From contig JAWKIR010000002.1 of the NCBI GenBank assembly GCA_041394245.1, positions 2,356,001 to 2,420,000 of the forward strand: a DNA stretch of 64,000 nt, given 5' to 3'. The position numbers and the translations under genes are program-made. A model generated the notes under the pieces. That model had not been told where the DNA came from, did not search any database, and saw only the letters and a program-made list of their open reading frames with translations. Origin of the DNA: Acidimicrobiales bacterium. Lineage in GTDB: Bacteria; Actinomycetota; Acidimicrobiia; Acidimicrobiales; Aldehydirespiratoraceae. This document shows positions 26,054 through 35,135 of the stretch, in pieces. Every line of letters starts with the position of its first letter. Position 1 is the first letter of the stretch.

Positions 26054-26239
26054 ATGAGCAGCACCATCCACAGCATCCGACAAGAGCGGCTCTCGGAACT
26101 CGTGACCCAGCTCTCCGGCGCCCCCCTCGAGCACTCTCGTTCGGTGCTCGCCGACGCCATGGATCACAACCTCCATGCCGGCGACAGCCTGCGTGACGTT
26201 GCCGGTGCGCTCGTCGCGATCCGCTCGATCGCCGTGTGA
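26054..26239 (+). CDS. Orphan 61-aa protein behind a flagellar-type promoter
   Basis: ATG 26054 with a GAGGAG box at 26043-26048. The product (MSSTIHSIRQERLSELVTQL, then SRSVLADAMDHNLHAGDSL and VAGALVAIRSIAV) is predicted helical, with no Cys and no signal or membrane segment. I recognise no family. Size and promoter type fit a small regulator or anti-sigma-like factor, but there is no FlgM signature. It ends 21 nt from the convergent GGDEF-EAL gene. Confidence 0.65.
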   Translation: MSSTIHSIRQERLSELVTQLSGAPLEHSRSVLADAMDHNLHAGDSLRDVAGALVAIRSIAV

Positions 26240-26260
26240 CCCGTCAGGGCGAGAGATCGC

Positions 26261-28723
26261 TCAGTGCGCGAGACCGTCGCCGGAGGAATCGGCGGGCAGA
26301 GCCGGCAGCTGCGCCATCTGTCGCTGCCGGAGCGCGGTGAAGAACTCTTCCTCCTGTGCGGGACGGCCGAGCAGGTATCCCTGTCCGAGCTCGACTCCCA
26401 TCACCTGGAGCATCCGCAGTTGTTCGGGCGTCTCGACGCCCTCGGCGATGAGTTCGAGCCCCAATTCCCCGCTGAGATCGACGAGCGCCTGGGTGATGGC
26501 CCGGGTTCCGGAGTCGACCTCGAGATCGCCGACGTAGGAGCCGTCGATCTTGATCATCGAGGCGGGCATCAGACGGAGCTGGTTCAGTGACGAGTAGCCG
26601 GTGCCGAAATCGTCCAGCGCAATGGTCGCGCCCGAACGCTTGATGGCTCGGAGCATCTCGATGGCGTCGCCGTCGGTGCCGACGAAGACGGTCTCGGTCA
26701 CTTCGAGGATCATCTGCGACGGCGAGATCCCGTGGCGTCCCACCGCGTCGTGGAACTCGTCGATGAATCCGCTGTGGGCGAGTTGACGGCCGGACACGTT
26801 GACGGAGATCCGGAGGTCTTCTCGACCGATCGCACGGGCTCGAGCCGCGATGCGACACGCGCTGTCGAGGATCCACCGTCCGAGCGGGACGATGAGGCCC
26901 GAGTGTTCGGCGATCTCGATGAACTGGTCGGTTCCGGTGAGCCCGTGGACCGGGTGGAACCAGCGGACGAGGCACTCGGCGCCGACCGTCCTGCCGCTCC
27001 CGAGATCGCGCAGCGGTTGCAGGAAGAGGCTGAACTCGTTGTTCTCGATCGACTCGAGGATTCCCCGTTGCAGCTCGAAGGTGCGTGTCATCCGGTTGCG
27101 CAGGCTGTCGTCGAACGCCGCCCACCGGCATCCACCGGCCCGCTTGGCCTTGTACATCGCGAGGTCGGCGTTGGTGAGGAGTTGTTCGGCCGAGATCGGC
27201 TCGAACCCGCGCTCCATGGCGATGCCGACGCTGCAGCTGACCTTGGCATCGGTGCCGTCTATCGCGAAGGGAGCCTCGTTCGCCTCGATGATGCGGTCGG
27301 CCAGAGCGGCCGCGTGGTCGAGGTTCGGGCAGTCGGCGATGATCACGACGAACTCGTCGCCGCCGATTCGGGCCAGCAGGTCGTCGTGGCGGAGCACCCG
27401 CGAGAGTCGGCCGGCGACCTCGACGAGCAGGTTGTCGCCGGCGTCGTGGCCGAGTCCGTCATTGATCATCTTGAAGCCGTCGAGGTCGATGAAGAGGGCG
27501 GCGACGCCGTTCTCGCGGTCCGCATCGGCCAGCCGGTCGTGGAGCCGGTTCACGAGCGACGGCCGGTTGTCGAGTCCCGTCAGGTCGTCGGTCATCGCCT
27601 TGCGGCGCAGGCGCGTCTCGAGCTTCACCGAGTCGGTGATGTCCTCGACCGAGGCGATGGCCGTGCGCGGTCCGTCCTCGGAGTCGTCGGCGACGGGCCG
27701 AACCCGAACGCGGCAGACCCGTTCGTCGTTGTGTCGTCGGCGGGTCACGCGGACGTCGAGATCGGTCGCTTCGCCGTGGTGACTGGCCGCGCGGAATGCG
27801 ATGTTGAGCTGCTCGCGGTCCTCGGCCTGGATGGTCCAGAACCGCTGGCCGACCTCGGCCGTGGGGTCGAAGTCGGCATAGTCGCTGAGCCACCCGTTCA
27901 TGTAGAGGATCTCGCCACCGGCGGCCACGTGGATCACACCCAACGGCAGCGACTCCGTGAGGGTGTTGAACTGCAGTTCACGCTCGCGGGCCCGGGCCAA
28001 CGCCCGCATCTCCTCGTCGACGTCGACCATCTCGGACTCGACATGACCGTCGGACGCAAGGCGGTCCGTGTGGGTGACCTCGACCCATCGCCAGCCACCG
28101 TCGCCGGTCGCCCAACGGATGCGGTGGCGAACCGGGGGCTCGCCGGCGAGCATCGAGAGCCAGGCGTCGATGCCGCGACCATGATCGTCGGGGTGGACAT
28201 AGTGGAGCGCCGACCGACCGAGCATCTCGGAGGGGTCGAGACCCAGCATCGCCTCGGTGAGTGGATCGACCCAGATCAGCTCGGCGATCTCGTTGCGGTG
28301 ATGCACGATCCGACGGGGGCGGACCGAGGGGGTCGACACCGGAGAGCCGGGGACGTGCAGGCCGTCGCCACTGAGCCCGACGTAGACGCCGTACTGCTCG
28401 GTGACGTCGATGATCGCGATGTGCGTTCCGACCTGCTCGAGGCCCGTGTGCAGTTCCAGCTCGGCCGCGCCACAGCGGCGGGCCCGCCCGATCGCTCCCA
28501 TGAGGGCAGCACCCTCGCGCGGCGAGACATTGTCCCTGATCTCGCCGACGCCGAGCGGCGTGGGCGAACTGACCACGCCGAGCTCGGCGATCGCCGTCGG
28601 GGTGGGGCAGGAGCGGAAGGTCGGATCGAGGCAGATGCCCGTCACGCCCGGAAGGGTGGCCAACTCACGGATCAGCTCCACGCGCTCGGTCGGGGTGAGC
28701 GCCGATGCTTGCTCTCGTTCCAT
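26261..28723 (-). CDS. PAS-GGDEF-EAL c-di-GMP turnover protein
   Basis: 820 aa. N-terminal sensory part has an uncharacterised domain (about 1-130) and two PAS-like segments (about 140-260 and 270-370, with YVHPDDHGRGIDAWL and EILYMNGWLSDY). The GGDEF motif is intact at 454-458 (ARIGGDEFVVI). The EAL-type domain keeps its catalytic residues but reads ECL at 583-585, with EVTET, DDFGTGYSSL and AEGVETPEQ present, so both activities are plausible. Start ATG at 28723; a candidate sigma-28-type promoter immediately upstream would give a leaderless transcript. Confidence 0.9.
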   Translation of the reverse strand: MEREQASALTPTERVELIRELATLPGVTGICLDPTFRSCPTPTAIAELGVVSSPTPLGVGEIRDNVSPREGAALMGAIGRARRCGAAELELHTGLEQVGTHIAIIDVTEQYGVYVGLSGDGLHVPGSPVSTPSVRPRRIVHHRNEIAELIWVDPLTEAMLGLDPSEMLGRSALHYVHPDDHGRGIDAWLSMLAGEPPVRHRIRWATGDGGWRWVEVTHTDRLASDGHVESEMVDVDEEMRALARARERELQFNTLTESLPLGVIHVAAGGEILYMNGWLSDYADFDPTAEVGQRFWTIQAEDREQLNIAFRAASHHGEATDLDVRVTRRRHNDERVCRVRVRPVADDSEDGPRTAIASVEDITDSVKLETRLRRKAMTDDLTGLDNRPSLVNRLHDRLADADRENGVAALFIDLDGFKMINDGLGHDAGDNLLVEVAGRLSRVLRHDDLLARIGGDEFVVIIADCPNLDHAAALADRIIEANEAPFAIDGTDAKVSCSVGIAMERGFEPISAEQLLTNADLAMYKAKRAGGCRWAAFDDSLRNRMTRTFELQRGILESIENNEFSLFLQPLRDLGSGRTVGAECLVRWFHPVHGLTGTDQFIEIAEHSGLIVPLGRWILDSACRIAARARAIGREDLRISVNVSGRQLAHSGFIDEFHDAVGRHGISPSQMILEVTETVFVGTDGDAIEMLRAIKRSGATIALDDFGTGYSSLNQLRLMPASMIKIDGSYVGDLEVDSGTRAITQALVDLSGELGLELIAEGVETPEQLRMLQVMGVELGQGYLLGRPAQEEEFFTALRQRQMAQLPALPADSSGDGLAH

Positions 28724-28730
28724 ACAGCGT

Positions 28731-28758
28731 TCATCGGCGGCGGGCGCCGAGTGCTGAG
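28731..28758 (-). promoter_or_regulatory. Candidate sigma-28-type promoter of the PAS-GGDEF-EAL gene
   Basis: On the minus strand CTCAG (28758-28754), 15-nt spacer, GCCGATGA (28738-28731). The -10 ends 7 nt before the ATG, implying a leaderless mRNA, which is common in actinobacteria. Confidence 0.4.
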
Positions 28759-28791
28759 CGGCCGCCGCCGCTTTCTCTGTCGGGCGCCTTC

Positions 28792-29580
28792 TCAGCGCCC
28801 CTGCCATCTCGGCGGGCGCTTCTCGGTGCGGGCCGCGCCGCCTTCGGACGCGTCTTCGGACTGGGCGACGACTCGGCGCATCGCTTCGCCCATGCGTACG
28901 GCGTCGGTCCACGGAAGACCCCTACCGCGATGGGCCATCTCGTTCGTCGCGCGCACGGCGAGCGGGGCGCCCTGGCACAGGCGTTCGGCCAACGCGTGGG
29001 CTTCGTCCATGAGATTGTCGTGTTCGTACACCCGCCACGCGAGGCCGATGTCGCGGGCCCGTTCGGCGTCGATCGAGTCGCCCGTGAGCAGGAGCTCCAA
29101 CGCGTCGGGCATGGCGACATGGTCCGGTAACCGCAGCGCGCCGACGATGGTGGCGACGCCGATCTTGACCTCCGGATAGCCGAAGGTCGCGCGGTCGCTG
29201 GCGAGTACGAAATCGCAGGCGAGCACGGCGGTGAGGCCGTAGCCGATACACGGTCCGTTCACGGCCGCGATCGTGGGCTTCCAGATCTCCATGCCGCTCT
29301 CGAAGGTGGTGATCGTGGGCCATTCCCAGAACGAACCCGGCCAGTTGCCGGTCGACCCCTTCCCATCGGTGAGGTCGGCCCCGGCGCAGAACGCTCTCCC
29401 GTTGCCGGTCACGATGCCGACCCACGCCTCGTCGTCCTCGCGGAACCGGGTCCATGCCGCGTCGAGTGCCTCGCGCATCGCTGCGTTGACGGCGTTGAGC
29501 TTCTCGGGACGGTTGTAGGTGATCGTCGCGACGTGGCCGGAGCGTTGGTAGGTGGCCGCGGGCGTCTCGTTCGAGGGCAT
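28792..29580 (-). CDS. Enoyl-CoA hydratase/isomerase family protein
   Basis: 262-aa crotonase-fold protein. Characteristic segments are TITYNRPEKLNAVNAAM, VGIVTGNGRAFCAGADL (oxyanion hole) and KPTIAAVNGPCIGYGLTAVLACDFVLASDRATFGYPEVKIGV. The residue that usually supplies the second acid (Glu in xPE(V/A) region) is present as YPEVKIG. Likely fatty-acid or branched-chain beta-oxidation; substrate unknown. It is divergent from the osmC gene, with only 29 nt between starts. Confidence 0.9.
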   Translation of the reverse strand: MPSNETPAATYQRSGHVATITYNRPEKLNAVNAAMREALDAAWTRFREDDEAWVGIVTGNGRAFCAGADLTDGKGSTGNWPGSFWEWPTITTFESGMEIWKPTIAAVNGPCIGYGLTAVLACDFVLASDRATFGYPEVKIGVATIVGALRLPDHVAMPDALELLLTGDSIDAERARDIGLAWRVYEHDNLMDEAHALAERLCQGAPLAVRATNEMAHRGRGLPWTDAVRMGEAMRRVVAQSEDASEGGAARTEKRPPRWQGR

Positions 29581-29609
29581 GGGCGTCAGTGTTCCCTACG
29601 CTGCGACCC

Positions 29610-30041
29610 ATGGCCACAATCACCGCAGACCTCACCACCGGCTTCGCCGTCGAACTTCGTGCCGGCGACCACGTCTGGCACGCCGATGAACCCTCGGACC
29701 TCGGAGGGACCGACACGGGCCCGACCCCGTACGAGCTGCTGATCTCGGCCGTCGCGGCGTGCACGTGCATCACCGTGTCGATGTACTGCCAGCGCAAGAA
29801 CTGGGCCCTCCACTCGATCTCGGCTCGCTACGAGATCGACAAGGTCCACGCCGACGACTGCGGGGACTGCGACGACGACGCCACCGGCTACATCGACCGG
29901 ATCCGCAGCGAGATCTTCATCGAGGGCGACTTCGACGACGAACAGCGCGAACGACTCGCCGACATCGCACAGCGATGCCCCGTCCACAAGACGCTCGACC
30001 ACGGCGTGAGCTTCACGACGGAGACCATCTTCGTCGCCTGA
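29610..30041 (+). CDS. OsmC family peroxiredoxin-like protein
   Basis: 143 aa. Two conserved Cys of the OsmC/Ohr fold lie in SAVAACTCITVSMYC and in IAQRCPVHKTLDHGV; they reduce organic hydroperoxides. The segment GPTPYELLISAVAACT is typical of OsmC. ATG 29610 was chosen over the in-frame GTG 29589, because MATITADLTTGF aligns with family starts. A strong hairpin follows. Confidence 0.9.
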   Translation: MATITADLTTGFAVELRAGDHVWHADEPSDLGGTDTGPTPYELLISAVAACTCITVSMYCQRKNWALHSISARYEIDKVHADDCGDCDDDATGYIDRIRSEIFIEGDFDDEQRERLADIAQRCPVHKTLDHGVSFTTETIFVA

Positions 30042-30110
30042 CCCGCCACACCGGTGTCAGACACCCGCTACAGACCCGCCACAACGGTGTCAGACACCGT
30101 TGTGGCGGGT
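30041..30110. terminator. Bidirectional terminator with a duplicated arm between osmC and mscL
   Basis: A perfect 17-bp stem (30074-30090 with 30094-30110) with CAG loop, containing GGTGTCAGACACC. A second imperfect copy of the left arm and loop (ACCCGCCACACCGGTGTCAG) lies just before, at 30041-30060. It serves both convergent genes. Confidence 0.8.
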
Positions 30111-30114
30111 GGGA

Positions 30115-30477
30115 TCAGCGGTTGGCCAGCGAGTCGCGGATCTCGGTGAGCAGATCGATCTCGCTCGGACCGCTCTCTTCCTCCTCCACCGGCGCCTTCG
30201 TGGCGTTGTAGGCCTTCAACACGAAGAAGACCGCGAGCGCAATGAACAAGAAGTTGATGATCGCCGTGATGACGGTCCCGTAGAACAGCGGCGTGCCCGC
30301 GAGATCGATGGTGAGACCATCGAAGTTCGGCTGATCGAACAACGCGGCGATGATCTGCATGAGGACACCGTCGACCAGCGCACCCACGATGGGGGCGAAC
30401 GCCCCCGCCATGATCACCGCGACGGCGAGGTCGACGATGTTCCCCTTGTTGATGAAGTCCTTGAATTCCTGAATCAC
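30115..30477 (-). CDS. mscL: Large-conductance mechanosensitive channel MscL
   Basis: Osmotic safety valve, 120 aa. Begins (G)TG-IQEFKDFINKGNIVDLAVAVIMAGAFAPIVGALVDGVLM, the MscL N-terminal helix and first transmembrane segment; the second is GTVITAIINFLFIALAVFFVLKAYN. The acidic C-terminal helix ends SEIDLLTEIRDSLANR. GTG 30477 has AGGGAG upstream on the minus strand; the open frame beyond it is not conserved. Divergent from acs over 179 nt. Confidence 0.95.
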   Translation of the reverse strand: MIQEFKDFINKGNIVDLAVAVIMAGAFAPIVGALVDGVLMQIIAALFDQPNFDGLTIDLAGTPLFYGTVITAIINFLFIALAVFFVLKAYNATKAPVEEEESGPSEIDLLTEIRDSLANR

Positions 30478-30656
30478 GTAACTACTCCCTCTCGAGGGCC
30501 ACCCAGGTGTGACCCGCCGTTGCAACCGACGCCCCGCCGGCATCGGAAGTCGCGGCGAAGACTAGATCAGATCGAACTGAACGGCGCTCAGAACGACCGA
30601 TCGGAGGGGAATGGGTAAGGTCTCGCTCCGACGGACGCGCACGAGGAGCGAACACG

Positions 30657-32648
30657 ATGACGGACGGTTCGATCGAGGTCTACGAGAGTGAGGGACGCAC
30701 CTTCCCTCCCGCACCGGAGTTCGCCGCGGCGGCCCTCACCAACGACCGTGCCCTCTACGACGAGGCCGACGCCGACTTCGAGGCCTTCTGGGCCCGCCAG
30801 GCACGCGAGCTGCTCACCTGGTCGAAGGACTTCGACACGATCCTCGAATGGAAGCTCCCGTTCGCACGCTGGTTCATCGGTGGTGAGCTCAATGTCAGCG
30901 AGAACTGCCTCGACCGCCACGTTGCGGCCGGCAGGGGCGACAAGGTCGCGTACCACTTCGAAGGGGAACCCGGCGATACCCGGACCATCACCTACGCCGA
31001 GCTGCTGGCCGACGTCGAACGCTTCGCCAACGTGCTCAAGGGACTCGGTCTGGAACGCGGAGATCGGATCGCGATCTACATGCCGATGATCCCCGAGCTG
31101 CCGGTTGCGATGCTCGCGTGCACCCGGATCGGTGTGGCGCACTCGGTGATCTTCGGCGGCTTCTCGCCCGACGCGATCACCGATCGTTGTGTCGATGCCG
31201 AGGCCCGGCTGATCATCACCGCCGATGCGGGCTACCGCCGCGGTGAGCCCTCGGCGCTGAAGCCCAACGTCGACGCGGCCCTCGATGTCGGTGCCCCGTC
31301 GGTCGAGAATGTCATCGTCGTCGATCGCTGCGGCACGAATCCGACCATGGTCGAGGGCCGTGATCACTGGTGGCACGAACTCATGGCGGCCGCTGATCCG
31401 AGCTGCCCGGCCGAGCCGATGGACTCCGAGCAGCTCCTGTATCTCCTCTACACCTCGGGGACCACGGCGAAGCCGAAGGGCATCATGCACACGACCGGGG
31501 GCTATCTCACCCAGGTCGCGTTCACCCACAAGTACGTGTTCGACCTGAAGCCCGAGACCGACGTCTACTGGTGCGCCGCCGACATCGGCTGGGTGACGGG
31601 CCACAGCTACATCGTCTACGGCCCCCTCGCCAACGGCTGTACTTCGGTGATGTACGAAGGGACGCCCGACACGCCCCGCCCGGAGGAACGCGAGGGCGAC
31701 CGGGCGGCATGGAAGAAGGACCGACTGTGGGACATCGTCGAGCGCTACGGCGTCACCCAGCTCTACACCGCACCCACGGCCATCCGGACGTTCATGAAAT
31801 GGGGCGAGGAGTGGCCGGCCGGGCGGGATCTGTCCACGTTGCGGGTGCTCGGCACGGTCGGTGAGCCGATCAACCCCGAGGCGTGGATGTGGTACCACCG
31901 CAACATCGGCGGCGAATCGTGCCCGATCGTCGACACGTGGTGGCAGACCGAGACCGGTGGCCACATGATCTCGCCGCTCCCCGGTGTCACCACCACCAAG
32001 CCGGGTACTGCGACCAACACGATCCCGGGCGTCTACGCCGAGGTCGTCGACGACGCCGGCAATCCGGTGACCACCGGCGGTGGCTATCTGACACTCACCA
32101 AGCCGTGGCCGGCGATGCTGCGCGGCATCTGGGGTGATCAGGACCGGTACCGGGAGACCTACTGGTCGACCTACGAGGGGCGCTACTTCGCAGGCGACGG
32201 CGCTCGCGTCGACGAGGACGGCGACATCTGGATCCTGGGTCGGGTCGACGACGTGATGAACGTCTCCGGCCATCGGATCTCGACCGCCGAGGTCGAGGGT
32301 GCGCTCGTCGACCACCCGGCCGTGGCCGAAGCCGCCGTCGTCGGCGCCACCGACGAGCTGACCGGCCAGGCGATCGTCGGCTACGTGATCCTGATGGGCA
32401 CGGCCGAGCCGTCGAAGGAACTCGGCGAGGAGATCCGTCAACACGTGGCGAAGAAGCTCGGTCCCACCGCCCGCCCGAAGGCCGTCTTCCTCGTGCCCGA
32501 CCTGCCGAAGACCCGCTCGGGCAAGATCATGCGCCGTCTCCTGCGAGACGTCGCCGATGGTCACGAGCTGGGCGACACCACGACCCTCGCCGACCCCGGG
32601 GTGGTCGCCGCCATCCGCGACGGTGCCGCCGCCGGCGACGAGGAGTGA
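30657..32648 (+). CDS. acs: Acetyl-CoA synthetase
   Basis: 663-aa AMP-forming ligase converting acetate, ATP and CoA to acetyl-CoA. It has the P-loop-like LLYTSGTTAKPKGIMHTTGGYL, the motif DTWWQTETGGHMI, and the C-terminal catalytic Lys623 in KTRSGKIMRRLLRD, a classic acetylation-regulated site. The N-terminal ACAS segment (YDEADADFEAFWARQARELLTW) is complete. ATG 30657 follows GAGGAG. Full length. Confidence 0.97.
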   Translation: MTDGSIEVYESEGRTFPPAPEFAAAALTNDRALYDEADADFEAFWARQARELLTWSKDFDTILEWKLPFARWFIGGELNVSENCLDRHVAAGRGDKVAYHFEGEPGDTRTITYAELLADVERFANVLKGLGLERGDRIAIYMPMIPELPVAMLACTRIGVAHSVIFGGFSPDAITDRCVDAEARLIITADAGYRRGEPSALKPNVDAALDVGAPSVENVIVVDRCGTNPTMVEGRDHWWHELMAAADPSCPAEPMDSEQLLYLLYTSGTTAKPKGIMHTTGGYLTQVAFTHKYVFDLKPETDVYWCAADIGWVTGHSYIVYGPLANGCTSVMYEGTPDTPRPEEREGDRAAWKKDRLWDIVERYGVTQLYTAPTAIRTFMKWGEEWPAGRDLSTLRVLGTVGEPINPEAWMWYHRNIGGESCPIVDTWWQTETGGHMISPLPGVTTTKPGTATNTIPGVYAEVVDDAGNPVTTGGGYLTLTKPWPAMLRGIWGDQDRYRETYWSTYEGRYFAGDGARVDEDGDIWILGRVDDVMNVSGHRISTAEVEGALVDHPAVAEAAVVGATDELTGQAIVGYVILMGTAEPSKELGEEIRQHVAKKLGPTARPKAVFLVPDLPKTRSGKIMRRLLRDVADGHELGDTTTLADPGVVAAIRDGAAAGDEE

Positions 32649-33142
32649 ACTTCTCGAACTGGTTCCGGATCAGCGATCGAGGATTCGAACTCCCCGTCGC
32701 GATCTTCGACATGGACGGTGTGCTGTCCGACGCCACCCATCGTCAGCAGTATCTCCGCACCGATCCGCCGGATTGGGACAGCTTCGGCGCCATCGCCCAC
32801 CTCGACCCTCCGCTCGAATACGGGCACGCCGAGGCGACGCGGTTCGCGGCCGACCACTGCATCGTCGTGGTCACGGCACGTCCGGCTCCCATGTTCGCGA
32901 CGACCCGCGAGTGGCTCACGCGGCACGGTTTCCCTGTCGATCTCGCAATCCTGCGACCCGAGGACGACTTCCGGCCCTCCCACGAGATGAAGCGAGAGCA
33001 GCTGCTGCGGATCCGCGCCCACGGCGGCGACGTGCGGGTCGCGTACGAAGACGAGATCGCCAACCTCGAGATGTACCGGGCTCACGACGTCGAGGCTGTC
33101 TACGTCCACTCCGGCTACTACGACGACATCGGCGAGGTTTGA
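32645..33142 (+). CDS. HAD-like phosphatase (polynucleotide kinase phosphatase-like)
   Basis: 165 aa. AIFDMDGVLSDATHR is HAD motif I (nucleophile and acid Asp), VVVTARPAPMFATTREWL is motif II with the Thr, and YEDEIANLEMY is motif IV. The arrangement resembles the small phosphatase domain of PseT/Pnkp-type proteins. GTG 32645 overlaps the acs stop by 4 nt, so it is probably co-transcribed. Substrate unknown. Its 3' end overlaps the convergent gene by 25 nt. Confidence 0.75.
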   Translation: MNFSNWFRISDRGFELPVAIFDMDGVLSDATHRQQYLRTDPPDWDSFGAIAHLDPPLEYGHAEATRFAADHCIVVVTARPAPMFATTREWLTRHGFPVDLAILRPEDDFRPSHEMKREQLLRIRAHGGDVRVAYEDEIANLEMYRAHDVEAVYVHSGYYDDIGEV

Positions 33143-33687
33143 GCCCGTCGGACGAGTTCGGTCACGAGTGCGAACATGTCGGCCCAATCCTCCTTCATGC
33201 ATTCGATCCGAGCCTGGTCATCGCCGGCCTGGAGCTCGACCCATCGCTGGGTTCGAACGCCCCGATAGGACTGGGAGTCGGTTCCAACCCGGTCTACGTC
33301 TCGCCAGCGGATCGCTTCGTGGCGGCGGGGCAACGTCACCCCATGGCTCGTGAACCTCGGACCCCCGGGCGCAGGCTCGAGGGTCGAACCGTTGTCGAGG
33401 TGGCGCAGCCACCCGTGGACGCGGATGCTCGGGGCCGACGTCACGGCCTCGCGAAGCGAGCGGTCCTCCTCGTAGTCGCTGCGCTCATTGAAGTGGAAGT
33501 ACGGTCCGGCCAACGCCCCGATGACGAACCCGATGGCCGCGCCGCTGCTTGCCGGTTCACCGGTCGCAGCGAAAAAGAGGGCCATGCCCGCTGCACACGC
33601 GATTGCCCAGAGCAGCGACGCCTTCAACCATTCCACGACGTCGACTGTGTCACACAGGGGTTTGACCTGGAATTTCTGTCGGTCCAT
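33118..33687 (-). CDS. Membrane protein with a PH/YcxB-like C-terminal domain
   Basis: 189 aa. Two hydrophobic segments (LLWAIACAAGMALFFAA and GAAIGFVIGALAGPYFHF, about 26-72) are followed by a beta-rich domain with FTSHGVTLPRRHEAIRWRDVDRV, resembling the PH-like domain in YcxB-type proteins. I assign no function. Divergent from htpX over 36 nt. Confidence 0.6.
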   Translation of the reverse strand: MDRQKFQVKPLCDTVDVVEWLKASLLWAIACAAGMALFFAATGEPASSGAAIGFVIGALAGPYFHFNERSDYEEDRSLREAVTSAPSIRVHGWLRHLDNGSTLEPAPGGPRFTSHGVTLPRRHEAIRWRDVDRVGTDSQSYRGVRTQRWVELQAGDDQARIECMKEDWADMFALVTELVRRAQTSPMSS

Positions 33688-33723
33688 CTACTGTTGAAGG
33701 CCACCAGGAGGTATCCGACCAAC

Positions 33724-34575
33724 ATGGTCAACACCGCAAAGACATTCACACTGCTCGCCGCGCTCGGCGGTCTCGTCATCATCGCCGGCGGCGCCCTCGG
33801 CGGTCAGAGTGGCCTCGTCGTCGGGCTGTTTCTCGGCCTCGTCATGGCCGGCGGCGCGTACTGGTTCAGCGACAAGCTCGCCATCGCGTCGGCCAAGGCC
33901 CAGCCGGTCACTCCGGAGCAGATGCCCGAGTACTTCCAGATCATGGAGCAGCTCACGAGCACGGCCGGCATGCCGATGCCGAAGCTCTACGTCTCGCCCA
34001 ACCCGCAGCCCAACGCCTTTGCCACCGGCCGCAATCCCAACCACGCAGCGGTTGCGGTCACGGTCGGCTTGCTCGATGCCATGAGCTGGGACGAGGTGCG
34101 CGGCGTGCTCGCCCATGAGCTCGCCCACATCCGCAACCGCGACATCCTGATCGGATCGGTCGCCGCTGCCGTCGGCATGGGGATCACCTTCGCGGCCCGC
34201 ATGGCGATGTGGGGCGCGATGTTCGGCGGCCGGGGCGGACGCGACCGCAACCCGATCGGTGAGCTGGCCTTCGCCATCCTCGCGCCGATCGCCGCCGCGC
34301 TGATCCAGGCTGCGGTGAGCCGCAGCCGGGAGTTCCAGGCCGACGAATCGGCCGCGAGGCTCATCGGCACCGGCGAGCCGCTGGCCCGGGCACTGGAGAA
34401 GCTCGACGCCTACGCGATGCGCATCCCGGGCAACGTCGACCCCAGCCAGGCGAGCAGCTACATCATCAATCCGCTCTCGGCCCAGGCGGCCGGCCGTGGC
34501 GGTGGCGGCTTCGGCAAGCTCTTCAGCACCCACCCGCCGACCGAGCAACGTATCGCCCGCCTGCGGGCCCTCTAA
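33724..34575 (+). CDS. htpX: Protease HtpX homologue
   Basis: Membrane zinc metalloprotease for quality control, 283 aa. Two N-terminal helices (FTLLAALGGLVIIAGGAL and GLVVGLFLGLVMAGGAYWF) precede the zinc-binding HELAH at 131-135, with the third ligand in REFQADE. A second pair of helices lies between. The family motif NPQPNAFATGRNPNHAAVAV is present. ATG 33724; the longer open frame upstream overlaps other genes. The stop overlaps that of the convergent yajQ gene. Confidence 0.95.
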   Translation: MVNTAKTFTLLAALGGLVIIAGGALGGQSGLVVGLFLGLVMAGGAYWFSDKLAIASAKAQPVTPEQMPEYFQIMEQLTSTAGMPMPKLYVSPNPQPNAFATGRNPNHAAVAVTVGLLDAMSWDEVRGVLAHELAHIRNRDILIGSVAAAVGMGITFAARMAMWGAMFGGRGGRDRNPIGELAFAILAPIAAALIQAAVSRSREFQADESAARLIGTGEPLARALEKLDAYAMRIPGNVDPSQASSYIINPLSAQAAGRGGGGFGKLFSTHPPTEQRIARLRAL

Positions 34576-35060
34576 TCGCGGAAGTTGTTGAACTGGAGGG
34601 GGAGGCCGAAGTCCTCCTCCTTCAGCTTCGCGATCACCTCTTGGAGGTCGTCGCGCTTCTTGCCCGACACCCTGAGCTGATCGCCCTGGGTGGATGACTG
34701 GATGCCCTTGAGGCCGAGTGCCTTGATGAACTTGTTGAGCTCTCGGGCCTTGTCGGCGTTGATACCCGCCTGCAGGGTCGCGGTCTGGCGGACAGTTCCG
34801 CCCGACGCCGACTCGACCTTGCCGTAGTCGAGGACCTTCAGGCTGACCTTGCGCTTCACGAGCTTCTCTTCGAGCACCTGCCGGAGCGCGGCGAGTCGAT
34901 CCTCCGACAACGACGCCATGTCGATCGCCCCGTCGCCCAACTCGATCGAGGAGTTGGTGTTCTTGAAATCGAATCGCTGGGCGACTTCACGCGCTGCTTG
35001 GTCGACGGCGTTGCGCACTTCCTGCTCGTCGACCTCTGAGACCACATCGAACGTCGGCAT
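34572..35060 (-). CDS. YajQ family cyclic-di-GMP/nucleotide-binding protein
   Basis: 162 aa: MPTFDVVSEVDEQEVRNAVDQAAREVAQRFDFK, then SGKKRDDLQEVIAKLKEEDFGLPLQFNNFRD, the UPF0234/YajQ signature. In Xanthomonas a YajQ homologue binds c-di-GMP, which is of interest given the c-di-GMP genes nearby; binding is not shown for this one. Start ATG 35060 matches the family; 15 extra codons upstream are not conserved. Confidence 0.92.
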   Translation of the reverse strand: MPTFDVVSEVDEQEVRNAVDQAAREVAQRFDFKNTNSSIELGDGAIDMASLSEDRLAALRQVLEEKLVKRKVSLKVLDYGKVESASGGTVRQTATLQAGINADKARELNKFIKALGLKGIQSSTQGDQLRVSGKKRDDLQEVIAKLKEEDFGLPLQFNNFRD

Positions 35061-35135
35061 GTTGAGGAACGTACCAAAGCGATGGGTCGCGTGGCGTCCG
35101 CTCACATCCGATCGCCGGATGCCGACCTGACGACC

